From Steromphala cineraria (Eukaryota > Mollusca > Gastropoda > Trochida > Trochidae): a DNA stretch of 64,000 nucleotides. The notes beneath the pieces are model-generated. The model did no database searches. It saw only the letters and a list, made by a program, of their open reading frames with translations, and had not been told where the DNA came from. The DNA is taken from contig OU744730.1 in NCBI GenBank assembly GCA_916613615.1, positions 27,836,882-27,900,881 on the forward strand, written 5' to 3'. Made by a program: the position numbers and the translations under genes. Shown here piece after piece: positions 24,219 to 36,150 of the stretch. Numbering within the stretch: position 1 is the stretch's first letter; every line of letters begins with the position of its first letter.

Positions 24219-24554
24219 ATGTTGCAGATTTGACCTTGGCCTTGCAGCAAGAGGGGAGGAACATCCTGGTGGCCTTTATTACTCGTCTCTGTGACTCTAT
24301 GCCACAACGTCTTCATGCCTGTGCCAGGGCCGATGGGGGTCACACGAGATACTGACTGATGTGAGGGTGCCTTTGTTTAAATGTTATTGGGCTCTTCTTA
24401 TTGATGACATTTCATTTCTTTCTTCGATGAGGTGAGTCTGGATTTCATGTGCTTTTTGAAAATTATAAAAATTTTTGCCATTTTTTTTTATGTTTTCTCT
24501 TATATCATATCAAACTCAGCTACATGTATGCGTTTTCAAAGTTCTTCAGTATAT

Positions 24555-26950
24555 AAAGAATCATAATTTTGTACTAAATTTTTTAATCGGATTATTTCGT
24601 CAACAAATGTATTTTTAGAAAATAATTACATCAGTTTCTTCAGAAATAAATTCTGTACATGAAAAAATTGTTGTGCACGAATGAGACATCATTCCAACAA
24701 ACAAGAGCTTGTAACAAACGATGTTCACTGAAAAGATAACTTTACAACGTAATTTCTAGCAGTCAATATTTTTACTGAATGATGCTTTTTACTCCTGTGT
24801 TGATATTTTTACAAATAACGTGTCAACCATTATCAAAATTACATCAAGCTTTAAGTTATCGATTGGCCTTTCTATGTTCTAAATATGAGTACTAAGTATT
24901 GTTGTTTTCATATATTTTAAAGTATTTGAGTCACGGATGTAGCCACACATAACAGATCAAAAACATTTAACGTTTGTTTATAAATCAATGTTGTTTAGAT
25001 CGAAATATTTCGAGATCAACATCCTTCTATAAATTTTCCAATTAAAACCAAAGACAATTAAATTTTTACGTCTGACTGTAGAAGGGTTTAAGAAAATCCT
25101 AGAATAGCTGCAATATACATTTTAGTTTTTTGTTTCGCAACGCCGGGGTACATATCAATGAAACCAATTGATTTGTGCTAAAATCATGTAGCCCAGATTC
25201 TCGAATCGTATCTATACAATAAATATGGAAAATGCTTGAAATGTAAATGTTTATATTTCTAGACAATTTTATCGATGTTAAAATATATTTTAGTTTAATA
25301 ATGCCAACCTCTGTTTTATGTTATGAGCCATCATGCATTTATTCGAGAGTTCCGTGATTTTTTTCGTCACTTATTTCCTTTGAAAATTGAAATTTTTGAT
25401 TGAAAAAGGACAATTCAAAATTGAAATGGTGAAAATGTATGTGTCTACATTTGTATTTGTATAATAATTTCACATTTATGCGACTTATTAATTTGTTACA
25501 AATTACTTTAGTGATGAAGCAACGACAGTCAGCGGGGTAAACGCACTTACCGCGACGGCAACAGTGAAATATTTGATCGATGGGCATGGTCATGTGTTGG
25601 GAAAAACACCTGTTGCTTGAAAATCAAATACAATTACAGTTTAAACTTAAGAAATATCTCATAGAATTCATATATATCGAAATCAAATCGAAATTGTAAA
25701 ATAATTCACTTCCATTTTATTTATATATTTCCACCTTCTCCTGCAGTATAAATATTACGACAATTAACATTGTTTAAGATTAATGTGGTAAGACTACATC
25801 GCAATTGTTTTAAGTTTTTGAGTTTATTTAATGATATGACTTATTGTCCTATCTGAATGATTATATTATTAGAAAAATATGACATTGACCTTGCTGAAAT
25901 ACCGTTATGCCATCATTTTGTTAAGCGTCTCTTGTGACTGTTGAAACAATTCGATACTCATTGCGATATCTTTTACACCATTTTGGAATATTTGCAACAT
26001 TTAAGAACAAGAATTGACATGGAATTGGATCATATGTGTTTTTTCATTTTTTGAGGATTATGATGTTCTGAAAAACGTAAGTTAATTACGCTTATTATTT
26101 TACAAGTGTTTTTCAAAATTCAATCAAATGATGTTTTCATTTGACAACAAAGTCTTATTTCTTATTTTCCCTATAGTTTTATGGCGGATAAATATTTTAT
26201 ATTGTTACTTTAAAGAATACTAAGATATTGTTTACTGAACAGAATGATAAAACACTTGAGTACTTTTAAAGCACTTTGAAACAAACTTTGCCATTTTGAA
26301 CAAGAAAGATTAATTCGTTGTAACTAAAAAAACAGGCACCTGCACATAGTTTTCTTATCGAAAATATGTTCAATATTTTTAATTCGTCACCTCTTGATAA
26401 TGGAAAACTTTATCCTTATATCGTGTTCACCACGACAAAGACTGTTTATTTGTGATTCAGGAAATATTAACTCTGTCAATATTTACAGAAATTCGTCACA
26501 CTCGTTTGTCGTTTGTACGTCAAAGGGACAAATTTCAATTACGTTAGGTTATTAGTAAGTAATGTCGTGTCGGCGGATGCCGACTGCAGCAGGAAGAATT
26601 TTACCATGCAAATTTCAGGGAGACAATACAATCCAGAAAATCCCATTTGTCAGTGTACCTAATATTATATGACTTCCTTTCAAAACCAAATTACATTCAC
26701 TAGAATACGGATGTTTATTTACATGTTTCATATATAGCTTAACATGAAAGTCATACAATGCACAACTGGTTAATGAAGGTTTTCTTTCAGGGCATATTTG
26801 TTTTATGAAAGGGTTGATTGAAAAGAGGTACTTCATTTCAAATTTTATTTTCAAGAGTCATGAGGATTGGGTCCTAATTTCGTTTTGAATTCGAATAAAA
26901 AGAATGCAAAAATGAATTAATATTGTTTAACCATGGAATCATTACTTTTA
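24555..26950. other. Intergenic DNA present only between the two parts of unit 1
   Basis: No gene seen. A short hairpin (GTCGGCGGATGCCGAC) is near 26570. The second duplication unit has only about 250 bases at the corresponding place, so this stretch was lost there or gained here. Confidence 0.45.
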
Positions 26951-28357
26951 ATACAGTGATTTTTTAATATTAAAGTTTTTCAATTGTCCATCTAGATATC
27001 TTGCAAACTTGATTGGGGCATTATATAACATTGTGGTTTCGTGCATTATTTATTGTGTGTGAAAGAAGAAAAGCTATAGTTAAGTGAACACTTCCTCTTT
27101 ATTCAATTTTAGACTAATTCATGCAAAATAACATAAATTGAAAAAACTTGACAAAATTGATATTAAGATGATACATACACAGAAACATCTACACTTATAA
27201 TTATCATATATTGATATACAAAGCGCAAAGAAACACTGAACAATAATGCAATCTAACAGTCTTCTTAACATGTGCCTGGCATTAATACATGTGAAACGAA
27301 AGATCTTAAATTATGTGTGGGGTCAACAATATTTTCATTACAATGTCTCAATTTAGAAATATTTAAAAGCTGCTTATTCAGAATTTGATCAGCAGTGCCA
27401 CTTGAAGTTGTAGTAAGATCTTCTTCTACTACCGGCATCAGTTTCGGTATGTGCAATGAGTCTCCAAAGCTAACTATGAAGGCGGTTTTCTATGGAGACA
27501 TCTGCAAACCAGTTCTTGTGAAAAAAGGGAATTCTGAACAAGATAGAATGAAATCGAAATTTCAAAAATATAACTCCTCCTGTCATTATCATCTTGGAAA
27601 AAAATTAAAAAATTGCACCATCCCCAAATTTAAAAAGTAATTTTACACTCAATCAATGGGTGCTTCTTCATCAGTACAGCTGATCATGAAGTGATATAAT
27701 TGACATTAAAACAAACTCCATATCATATGATATTTGCATTGAGATGCTTGTAATTGAAGAAACGTTTGGTATGAGGCTCTATTTATATGACCATATCTGT
27801 ATCATCAAAGGCCATAAATTCTCACATAACAGGATATTTACACAAGGAAACAGTTGTACGTGAACAAACATTGGTATGCAGCTGTATAGAAATGCTCACT
27901 ACTGTTGAATCGCAACTTCAGTCATAACTTTTGCAATACCAACATGAAAAACATGATGTTTATTCCATGCAAAAATATTTCCTTATGAGACATAGTTTAC
28001 ATGACAAAAGATATAAATTCGGCCATTTCAGTTGATAAATGTTTCCACAAGCACTCTATTTTAGCTAAGAAAATAAAGATGCAAATAATTTGAAATTCCT
28101 GAACTCAGTAGAACTATTCACATAAAAACGACACAACATGGTCAAATGGCATACGAGGCGACTGCACTAAAGTTCCGTTTCATCAAAAGTATGCTAGCAT
28201 TTGGGTTCAAATCAACAACATGGATGAACAATTAAGTAATTTTATTTTCTGTCAGTTGAAATGCAGACTACAGACTCAATAAAAACAACTAATTCTGTGG
28301 TAATACATATGAGATAGTTTTGCAGTTGTAAGAAATGATGTATTTTATTGTAGAATG
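26951..28357. other. 3' flank of a type A gene, noncoding
   Basis: No gene seen on either strand. A minus-strand AATAAA is at 28344-28349, 9 bases past the stop codon, and another is near 28242-28247; the second unit keeps only the latter, so that is the more likely poly(A) signal. Confidence 0.4.
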
Positions 28358-29770
28358 CTACGGTATGGTACACATTGGCGTATCTAACTCTTTATCCAGC
28401 TTAATATTGATGAAGCCAATATAAGTTCTTGAGTTGAGATTTACAGCATAAAATTTATTAAGCTTCGACTTTACAAAGAGTGTATTATTATAGTATGTCA
28501 GTCCTTTGATACTCTTGGGAAAAACTTTTATATTTTCAGTTTTGTTAATGCTTCCAAGGTTAATTCCCTTTATATATTGAGAGTAAATGTAATACAATGT
28601 CTGTCCTTTATCGTCTAAACACATTCCACGGAAAGCAAGATTGGCTTTTATTCTCCTTATTACTGTACCATTGTAACTCATTTCAATAATGTATTTAATA
28701 AAGGCACAGAACAGTGTCTGTTTGAATGGATCAACCAAAACATCATGGCCAGCTGGAAGTTGTTTAAAGGTTCTGAGTACAGATGGAGTTTTAATCCCAA
28801 TGGCTATCTTATACATATAACAGGTTTTTTTTAAGTGACCATATTTTGTCATCTTACCATGAATGAAGAATATAAATTTCCGTTCACTATCTACTGAAAT
28901 AGCCTTTGGAGCAAAGCGTTTAATAATGATGTCATAAGATTTGTTCTTAAGATCATAAGAGGCTATTTCTGAAGAAGGCAACATTTTTGAAACTATAAGT
29001 TTCTTAATTGAATCCATGTAAGTCATTGCGATTATGCCAGTTTCAAGCTTCATTTTAGATTTTACTTTAGTCAGGTTTGGAAGATCAAGTAAGATAACAT
29101 TCCGTTTCCTCATGTTAGGGATGACCATCAGATGTCTTCGTCTATCTGGGAACTTCTCCTCTGCATTAATGTCTGGTCCGTCTTTGTCTTCTTCATCTGT
29201 TTGTACACAATTTTGTACACATAATCTTGATAATGTGCAGTTAAATCATTGCAAAATATTTCATTAGTTTACTCATCAACATTTACGGTGTACATCTATA
29301 ACTAATAACAAATATCTACAAAACAATAAATGTAAATATGTCAAATGCATTTTTAACTACAGTTGTATAACTTACTTTTCATTGTACGCCTTAGTGTAAG
29401 AAACTGGAAGAAGTTCTTTGTTGAAGGGTTGAGGGAGGAGATCTGGAAGAGTAATCACTTTCTGTTTAAATTCTTATTACTTTTCACAATATTCTCTGTG
29501 GTTATGTATTGATCTAGGTATGTACTCCTTTTATTACTGTAAGGAAATCTTTCTTACCATATCAAAAGCAGATACAATGCCTTTATTATTCGCTTTTGTT
29601 TCAAGTGTGCATTCACAACGCAACGGTTCAAATTTGAATGAGGTGCATGCTGGGAGATGCGCACATAGATCTGAACATTTCATGCTGCCAGGAGCTTCTC
29701 CATTGGTAAATCTACCAACAGCCCACACTGAGAGGAACAGAAGTGATATGTGAGAAACATACATCACCAT
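28358..29770 (-). CDS. Secreted PAN-like/YWTD-propeller protein, type A, unit 1, intact
   Basis: Exons 29770-29558, 29442-29376 and 29196-28358 join to 372 residues. Residues 1-25 are a signal peptide (HISLLFLSVWAVG core). The Cys module follows at about 32-56 (KCSDLC, PAC, CEC; C-x3-C-x5-C-x9-C-x-C). Exon 2 encodes ISSLNPSTKNFFQFLTLRR and has the standard phase 0 to 1. The propeller exon (residues 94-372) shows five blade cores: AMTYMDSIKKLIVS near 150, AISVDSERKFIFFI near 192, VLVDPFKQTLFCAF near 246, MCLDDKGQTLYYI near 285 and GLTYYNNTLFV near 325. It ends MCTIP. The ATG is one base after a TTTTCAG acceptor, so a noncoding 5' exon is expected. Its partner is at 50343-51748. The ligand is unknown. 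Confidence 0.85.
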
Positions 29771-32666
29771 GCTGAAAATAGGAGTAGAAATGATTTAAGA
29801 ATGAAGGAGAATAAATCTTGTAGGTATTTCAACAATAAAATCATGATAGTGTATTGTTTTTGAATACACTTAAGTTGATAAAGTAGATTATGTCACTCAC
29901 TGTAAGGTGTTATAAGGTGAATGAAGATCAAACAAAGTTTATGTATTTTTTCTATTGTTATGTAGAATATTAAAACATATATAAAACCTTCACTAAAGAA
30001 TAAAATGAATGTTGTTCAGCTCAACCCATGCACAATTGTCTTTGTTAGAGGATGTATGACCAGGAGCGTTTAATTATCTGTAGGCAGTGATATATTGTAA
30101 ATCAATGGAAACTGATACAGATCTCTTGGGAACGCCTTCTGATTTTGTTTCTCACATATTTGAGGGTTTGTCATTTAATATGATACAAAAAAAATAGTTA
30201 GGTTGTTTGTTATACAAAAACAATCTTCATTTAACACATTATTTCTTCAAAGGACAGTTTTCCCAAAAACATTTGTGAAAACTTTCATATTTTTTGTAGT
30301 TTGATAAGTAAAATAAATAGAAATTATATATGATAAACCAATAAATAATGTTGACAAGCCATCCTCCCCCGGGCTGATTGAAGTTGAAGGATCACTTAAA
30401 GCATATTTGTTTATATACTGATTGTGTGAATAATGTTGTACACGTACAATGTACATGCCAATAAACTCATATCATTGTGGTAAACTCTGAAAAAAGGAAA
30501 AGTTTGAATGTATTTGAGATTTATATTTTTCTTAAAATCCACACCCTTTTGTGATCCAAAAAGACACAGTACAGATTAGCCTATATAGTTTTGTGTAAAA
30601 CACCAATAACTAATGTGATTCGAAGATAAGGCAATAGTTATCAATCGGGAACGAATTTAGGTGACGCAATGTTCAGATATTATTAAAGCAATTATCATTG
30701 ACTAAAACTCATCTTTTTTTTTTTGTTAAAGGAAATATATATTGACATATTGACATTCTATCATTTGCAGATTAAAAGTCAGATTATGGCAAATCCATCA
30801 TGTAAAACGTGTTACGTGTAGACCCTCCCGGCCCTGGTTGCAGACAGAATGATGCCATTGGTTTTATTGCTGCTCTCCGGCAAAAAATCGGACCACCAAG
30901 GCAGCAGTGCTCAGAATTCTGAGGTTCGCTTTGGAGGGATAATATTTTCACAAAATTCCGGCACAATATTCAAGTTAACAATATCATATTCCATAGATGT
31001 TTTATTATTGCCCTCAGTGTTGTATAAGTTGTATGCCTTTTTAACTACTATACTATGAGTATCATCTTTAAGTATGTAATAGGACAAGATGAGACATATT
31101 GTTTCTCGTTTGAATGAATTAGAATGAAACTAATTTCTTCTTGGTGCAATGCGAATGTATTAAGGGAGATAAGTAGCCTATAGGTGTCATTGTTTCGGTA
31201 TATAAGTGGAGGGAGTTTCGACTGTCGTCTCTCTCGCTCTTGACACGACAGAGATCATACTGTTAACTTTAACCGTTTTTTCGATTAATGTATATATTTA
31301 ATTCATTCCTATTTAAATATTTCACATTTAGTTTTATGTTGCAGGTGAGGATTTGTTTCTCCTTGATAATGTAACAAGCCTGTTCTTTGACAGTGAGCAT
31401 TGTTTGCTGCCTGGAGTAAAATGTTTTCGGCTTTAATCTTGAATTCAATGTTACCAAGTCAGGTATGCAGAGTTCATTTGCTCGCTGTTATACTACCGCT
31501 TATAGTGTGACTGTAGAGCCTTTATAATACTATAAAGATGTTTTATTCTTTCATCAACAGGCTGTTGTATGTACAGATTTGTATTTAGGCTGCCTTTAGA
31601 ATACTAGTACTTGCATATTGCTGTTGAAGCAATGCAGTTTACATATGGGTATTGTATACTATAAACTTCCTAGTATGAACTAAGCATTGGTTGGAAGGGC
31701 ACCACAGTTCCAGAGATTTTTCTCATGAATGAGTTGTTATCTCTGGTTTAGGTGACGGGCTAGTTCTATTCACTGTGATGCTGTTGCATATTGTATTTTT
31801 ATGTGTTGTAGGAGGTTTTACCGATGGATTTGTATTTATTTGTGGAATGTGTTTTTGATATTGAAATACCTCTGCTATATGTCGCCAAGCAGCCGTTCCA
31901 ATGTTCTGAATGTGTTGTGTTTTAATTTGAAATTAGTTTCGGGGCGAAGGAGAAGAGTTTTTTCTTTAGAATGTGCTTAGGATAAAAAAATGCGAAGTAG
32001 TAGAAATCTTATTTATTTACTTCTATTTCGAACTGACATGAAGAAAGTTTTCATCAAAATTTTAAACTGAAATGTCCCCAAAACACCTCAAGATGTACAA
32101 TTGTATGTGTCAGGCACAAAATAAAATAAAACCCCTCCTCATTTTAAGTGAAAAATGTCATAAAATTAACCTATCATATATCATGTAAAGATTTGGTAAA
32201 ACTGTCCAATTGGACTACAAATCAGCGAATTCATAAAACATATGCATAGTTTATGTTTAATGTTGCCATTATAGAATATGTTCAGCACGTATTCGCTTGT
32301 AGTAGGTAACATTGAATTGAATGACAGACCTTTCTAACAGGAAATCTGCATGAACACTGTTGTCAGTTCCGTCATTTATTCCGCCAGTATTGACAGCATT
32401 CAATCGTTTAGCTTGGGATTTTTTTATTGCATTTGATAGATAAAGTGAATTGAACAAAATCCTAGCTTTTTCCTTTAAATTTCTGAAACAACAGAAATAT
32501 TGCAAGACACCAAATGAAAAAGAGACCACCATCTAAACAAATTATAGGCACTCTGATTTCTCACTGTGACAATCAATAAGTATTTTGCAAATTTATTGTA
32601 GAATATTCCTTAAACTTTTATTGACTTGAACACATGTATATATACATGTATAATATTCTCTACATG
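29771..32666. other. Intergenic DNA between two minus-strand genes
   Basis: No gene supported. It matches 51749-54621 with about 2-3% difference. The proximal part should hold the promoter and any noncoding first exon of the type A gene. A promoter-like site on the opposite strand is at 31199. Confidence 0.45.
31199..31252 (+). promoter_or_regulatory. Possible core promoter with hairpin, plus strand
   Basis: TATATAAG at 31199-31206 is followed about 20 bases on by CTGTCGT, then ACGACAG, which can pair with a 16-nt loop around a CTCTCTCGCTCTTG tract. The TATA box and hairpin are kept in the second unit at 53171. No downstream plus-strand gene is visible. It could be a solo LTR promoter or an antisense promoter for the gene at 32667-34519. 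Confidence 0.3.
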
Positions 32667-34519
32667 TTATGGCACTGTACACATCGGCATCTTCCTCATT
32701 GTTTTCAGTTTAAGATCCACCGAGGGCATAACGACTCCTGAGTTCAGATGTACAGTGAGGATTTCATTAGACAGTGACAAAGCAAACAGTGTATTATTAT
32801 AACAGATCAGCCCTTTACTGCTGCTATGCAAACTAATTGTACTTTCAACGTTGTTATCCTTTTCAAGATTAACCCCCTTTATAGACCTTTGATTGAAATA
32901 ATACAGTGTTTTTCCTTCATGATTCAAACACATGCCTTGAGTTGCATACAATGCTTGTAAAGTCCTTTTCACTTTCCCATTGTAACTCATTTCATCAATT
33001 GTTTTGGTAAAGGCACAGAACAGTGTTTGTTTAGATTGGTCTACCAAAACCTCATGCCCAGGATTTTGCTTAAAGATTCTTATTTTAAATGGAATTTTTG
33101 AACGAATGGCCATCCTATACAAATATACTTTAAAGTGACGAGGCTTAAGCATCTTACCATGAATGAAAAATAACAAGTGTTGCTCTTCATCAATTGCAAT
33201 AGCTTTTGGAGCAAATCCCTTAATGAGTTGTTCATGGGATCCTTTCTCAAGATCATAAGATATTACTGCTTTTGAGGGACTCTGTTTTGAAATGATAAGT
33301 CTTTTGATGGAGGACATGTATGTCATTGCCACAATACCAGGGAGAATCTTCATTTTTGTTTCTTCTTTTATCAGACTGTGAAGATTAAGTAAGATAACTT
33401 TTCGTTTCCTCTTCTTGGGAATGATCATAAGATGTTCTCGTCTATATGGGAAGTTCTTCTTCGCATCAATGTCTGATGCCTCTTCTTCCTGGCCTGTTTA
33501 ACGACAATATTGTTCATTCTAAAACGTATATACTAGAGTCATTGAAATAAAATGAAGAAATTGGCTTATCAAGATTGACTCTTTCTTTAAAGGTGCATAA
33601 AATTTAAATCAAATATAAATATATTATATTAATAAAAATATATTGCTTATCCAGATTCATCTAAAGGTTTTAGATATAGGATGACTTCTTTGAGATAATT
33701 GCGCATCTCTGTTATTAACTATAACTGCTTTTCAGATTGACCAAGATAGCGAACCAAGTACTCATATTTATCTATACATAAAACATTTCTTTGATCGAGG
33801 ATTAGGCTAAAACAATATCAGCCTGTTAGATAACTCACCGCCAGCTACAATATCTTATATCATTAAATATGGTAAACATTTATCTGAAAAACATATCAGA
33901 GAAATGTGAGAAAACACGAGACTGCCTATCATTTTACATCGGCGCTATGAGCAGAAAGTATAGGGTATATTTTGCACCCAAAAATTATCATGAAAAAAAC
34001 ACTTACTTTTAAACATTGATGTTCGCACACCAAGCATCGTTGAACTATTCAAACATTTCGGTGCCTGATTCTGAATATGAATAAAACCAAATAAAAAAGT
34101 TTTCATTATCATCATCATCATCATCATCATTATATTATTTATATTATATTTATTATTTATATTTATATTAGTATTATTATTATTATCATGATTATTATAT
34201 AGTATTTTTCAGAATCTGTATAACGCTTTTTTTATCTATGAAGAATAGAATCTTATGAATATAAGATGGAAATGCTATTAAGAAGACAGTTTACTAGAAA
34301 TTAAAGTCAGTTTAACAGTTTGCTTACACCTCTTTCTTTTGTCATCAAACTACAAGACAGATAAACTGAATCAAAGATGAAGAAACAGCATGCTTCTTGC
34401 TTGTTACAGAGTTCATCGCACATTTTTGGTCCAAATGGTGTTCTATTAAGCAGGACAGCACCGTCAACAACTGGGGAAAAGAGGACATAGACAAAAGCTG
34501 AGAACGATTTATGAATCAT
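32667..34519 (-). CDS. Chimeric family gene: type B N-terminal exons plus type A propeller, unit 1, intact
   Basis: Exons 34519-34328 (192 nt), 34070-34007 (64 nt) and 33493-32667 (827 nt) sum to 1083 nt, in frame, 360 residues. Exon 1 has a signal peptide (MIHKSFSAFVYVLFSPVVDG) and the type B Cys module (CDELC, ACC, later C). Exon 2 matches type B exon 2 around PKCLNSS. The last exon is type A: KRKRKVILLNL, AIAIDEEQHLLFFIHG, VLVDQSKQTLFCAF, MCLNHEGKTLYYF, GLICYNNTLFAL, ending MCTVP. Donors are GTAAGC and GTAAGT; the exon 3 acceptor is AAACAG. Broken type A N-terminal exons lie 1 kb upstream. Either the gene swapped its N-terminal exons, or transcripts choose between two sets; the first fits the damage to the type A set. 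AATAAA is near 32592-32597. Confidence 0.75.
34104..34199. repeat. Microsatellite, ATC/ATT-rich
   Basis: A run of (ATC)n followed by ATT/TTA-rich imperfect repeats, in intron 1 of the chimeric gene. It is also present at about 56063-56158 with small differences. Confidence 0.8.
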
Positions 34520-35473
34520 CCTGATCTCGCAATGTCTGCCTCAAATTGTGGTGAGTGGACACTCACTTACAAAATCAACAAAATATCGATTGTGAATAGG
34601 AAACACTAAACTCTTTTCATCTTTTCCCCTAAACGTTTCAAAAACACAATATTCAATATATTTGCCTCCCTTACAATATGTCAAATAGATTATCAATAAT
34701 GTTTCAGGACAAATTCCCACGGGGAAAAAAAGTTGCGATATCAAGGCAGATATTGTTTGATTTCATCTGAAAGAAGCAAATATCTTTGAAAAAACTAGGC
34801 TATATATCTTAATCACAAATTTGATAATAGCTTTTGTTTTACAAAATTGAATTCTATAATTGTATACAAAAACATATCCATACATGGTTGTCGTATATAT
34901 TGCTTGATTATACCCTTTTGACAATTTCTTTCTGATCAATAAAACATATTTTCTTAAAGGTCTGCATCAACAATAAATAATGGATAACAAAATCTTATTC
35001 TATATCGGAAGAATTTACTAAGTTATGGATTTGTCCTGATATCTAAAATACCCATACATGTATTTTCTTAGATATGGCCCCTAGAATTGAAAATCCCAAT
35101 CTTTTAATGAAGGACATTTTTTTGCTTTATAAGGTCGAAATATTGAGTGATCTATATGTATTATCAAGTTATCAAATAAAAATTCATATCATATCCTCTT
35201 ATTTGAATGCTGATAACACAATTGTCAAAATCAATCAAATTCAGTGTGATTAATTGTATCTGCTTTTCAAATTGACTAACACAGCAAACCCACTACTCTC
35301 ATTTATTCTATACAAAGAATTTCTTCGACAGCGGATTAAGCTGAGGGAGAGCCTTTTCAAAAAAAATCACAACCTGTAATATAACCAATATATTGTATCA
35401 GTAAATGTGGTTAACATTTATCTGAGAAAATATCAGAAGAATATGAGAAACCTTTTTTTGTAATATAACTCAC

Positions 35474-35764
35474 ATTATGGGTTAGGAATTGGAAGAAGCT
35501 CTTCAATGAAGGATTTAAGGAGACACTCTTAAAAAGACAGGTGAATAATATCATGCAATAATCGTCTTTCTTTGTACGCTTTCAACAATGTTTATGTTAT
35601 ATCTGAATGTTCTTTAGTTTTCCCAAACATTTTAAGGTAAACAAGAAAAAATTACTTACCATATCTAAAGCAGAAACAATTCTTCCTTTTTGTGTTGATG
35701 CTTCAAGTGTGCATTCACAACGTTCACAAGGTTCATTTCTAATCGAGATGCATGCTGGAGTTAT
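35474..35764 (-). pseudogene. Relic type A exons 1 and 2, unit 1
   Basis: 35764-35660 encodes the second half of a type A exon 1 (PACISIRNEPCERCEC, then the donor ATG|GTAAGT). The signal peptide and CSDLC half are replaced by unrelated sequence. 35527-35474 is a type A exon 2 (SLNPSLKSFFQFLTH) that lacks the bases before the donor, leaving 54 nt and the wrong phase for the propeller exon downstream. These appear to be the former N-terminal exons of the gene that now uses type B exons. Confidence 0.65.
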
Positions 35765-35883
35765 ATTTGCATTTAAAAAGTGAATATAGAAGTAAATATG
35801 GGATGTTTGAGGTACATGAAATCGACCTTTGTTCATATATACATGTTCTTTATAGGAAATTTCTAAGAGAACATAGAGAAACA

Positions 35884-36150
35884 TTCAACCAACCCATATG
35901 ACAATATAATTTACTCTTAAAGCATTTTGTTTATTCTGTACATTTTTATTGCGTCATTGCTTGCAAATGCCATTGTGCCGTCATCAAATTCAAGCGACAC
36001 ATGTTGGAGTTTCCCGAATTTTACCATCAGAAAGAATTCCGTGCGTAATTGAAATATAGTTTCATGTTCGTGAACTGCTGTTAAATTATTGTACATAGAT
36101 GACCCAATGCATGTTTGATGATAATAGGAACCATTTTTATGAATATATTA
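35884..36150. repeat. Conserved noncoding segment, second copy
   Basis: Aligns with 10738-11005 (type B intron 1) and with 57847-58110. It sits 3.4 kb before the type B relic at 39.3 kb, much as 10738 sits before the type B propeller exon at 13.3 kb, which suggests an old duplicate of the same gene. Confidence 0.5.

Larger units (their letters stand above)
16440..24355 (+). pseudogene. Tc1 DD34E transposase, broken by frameshifts and interrupted
   Basis: Recognisable parts appear in order but in different frames. First is an N-terminal helix-turn-helix (VARRFHVSQ, then TISHLISRHQQTG, with a stop between). Next is the first catalytic Asp region (VFSDESRY near 16830) and RDRFGGGSVMV near 16940. 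Then comes a second Asp motif (FLHDK, where HDN is usual) near 17090, and PDLNPIEHIWDELGRR with the Glu near 17195. The gene then stops at 17263, and the C-terminus resumes at 24219 with DLTLALQQEG and ends GGHTRY plus stop at 24355, the standard Tc1 ending. Multiple frameshifts and the insertion make it non-functional. Confidence 0.88.
16309..24549 (+). mobile_element. Tc1-type transposon, split by a 6.96-kb insertion
   Basis: Perfect 28-bp terminal inverted repeats lie at 16304-16331 and 24527-24554, each with TA next to an end reading CTGAAGAACTTTGAAAACGC. Removing the internal insertion (17264-24218) leaves about 1.29 kb, the usual Tc1 length. The coding strand is plus. The element is absent from the second duplication unit. 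Confidence 0.85.

Noticed and set aside
17503..24233. Open frames of 61-115 codons repeated exactly in each copy of the array
   Set aside because: They occur on both strands over the same bases, lack known motifs, and repeat only because the DNA repeats.
25339..25593. 84-codon minus-strand open frame
   Set aside because: No domain, splice context or similarity to anything else in the window.
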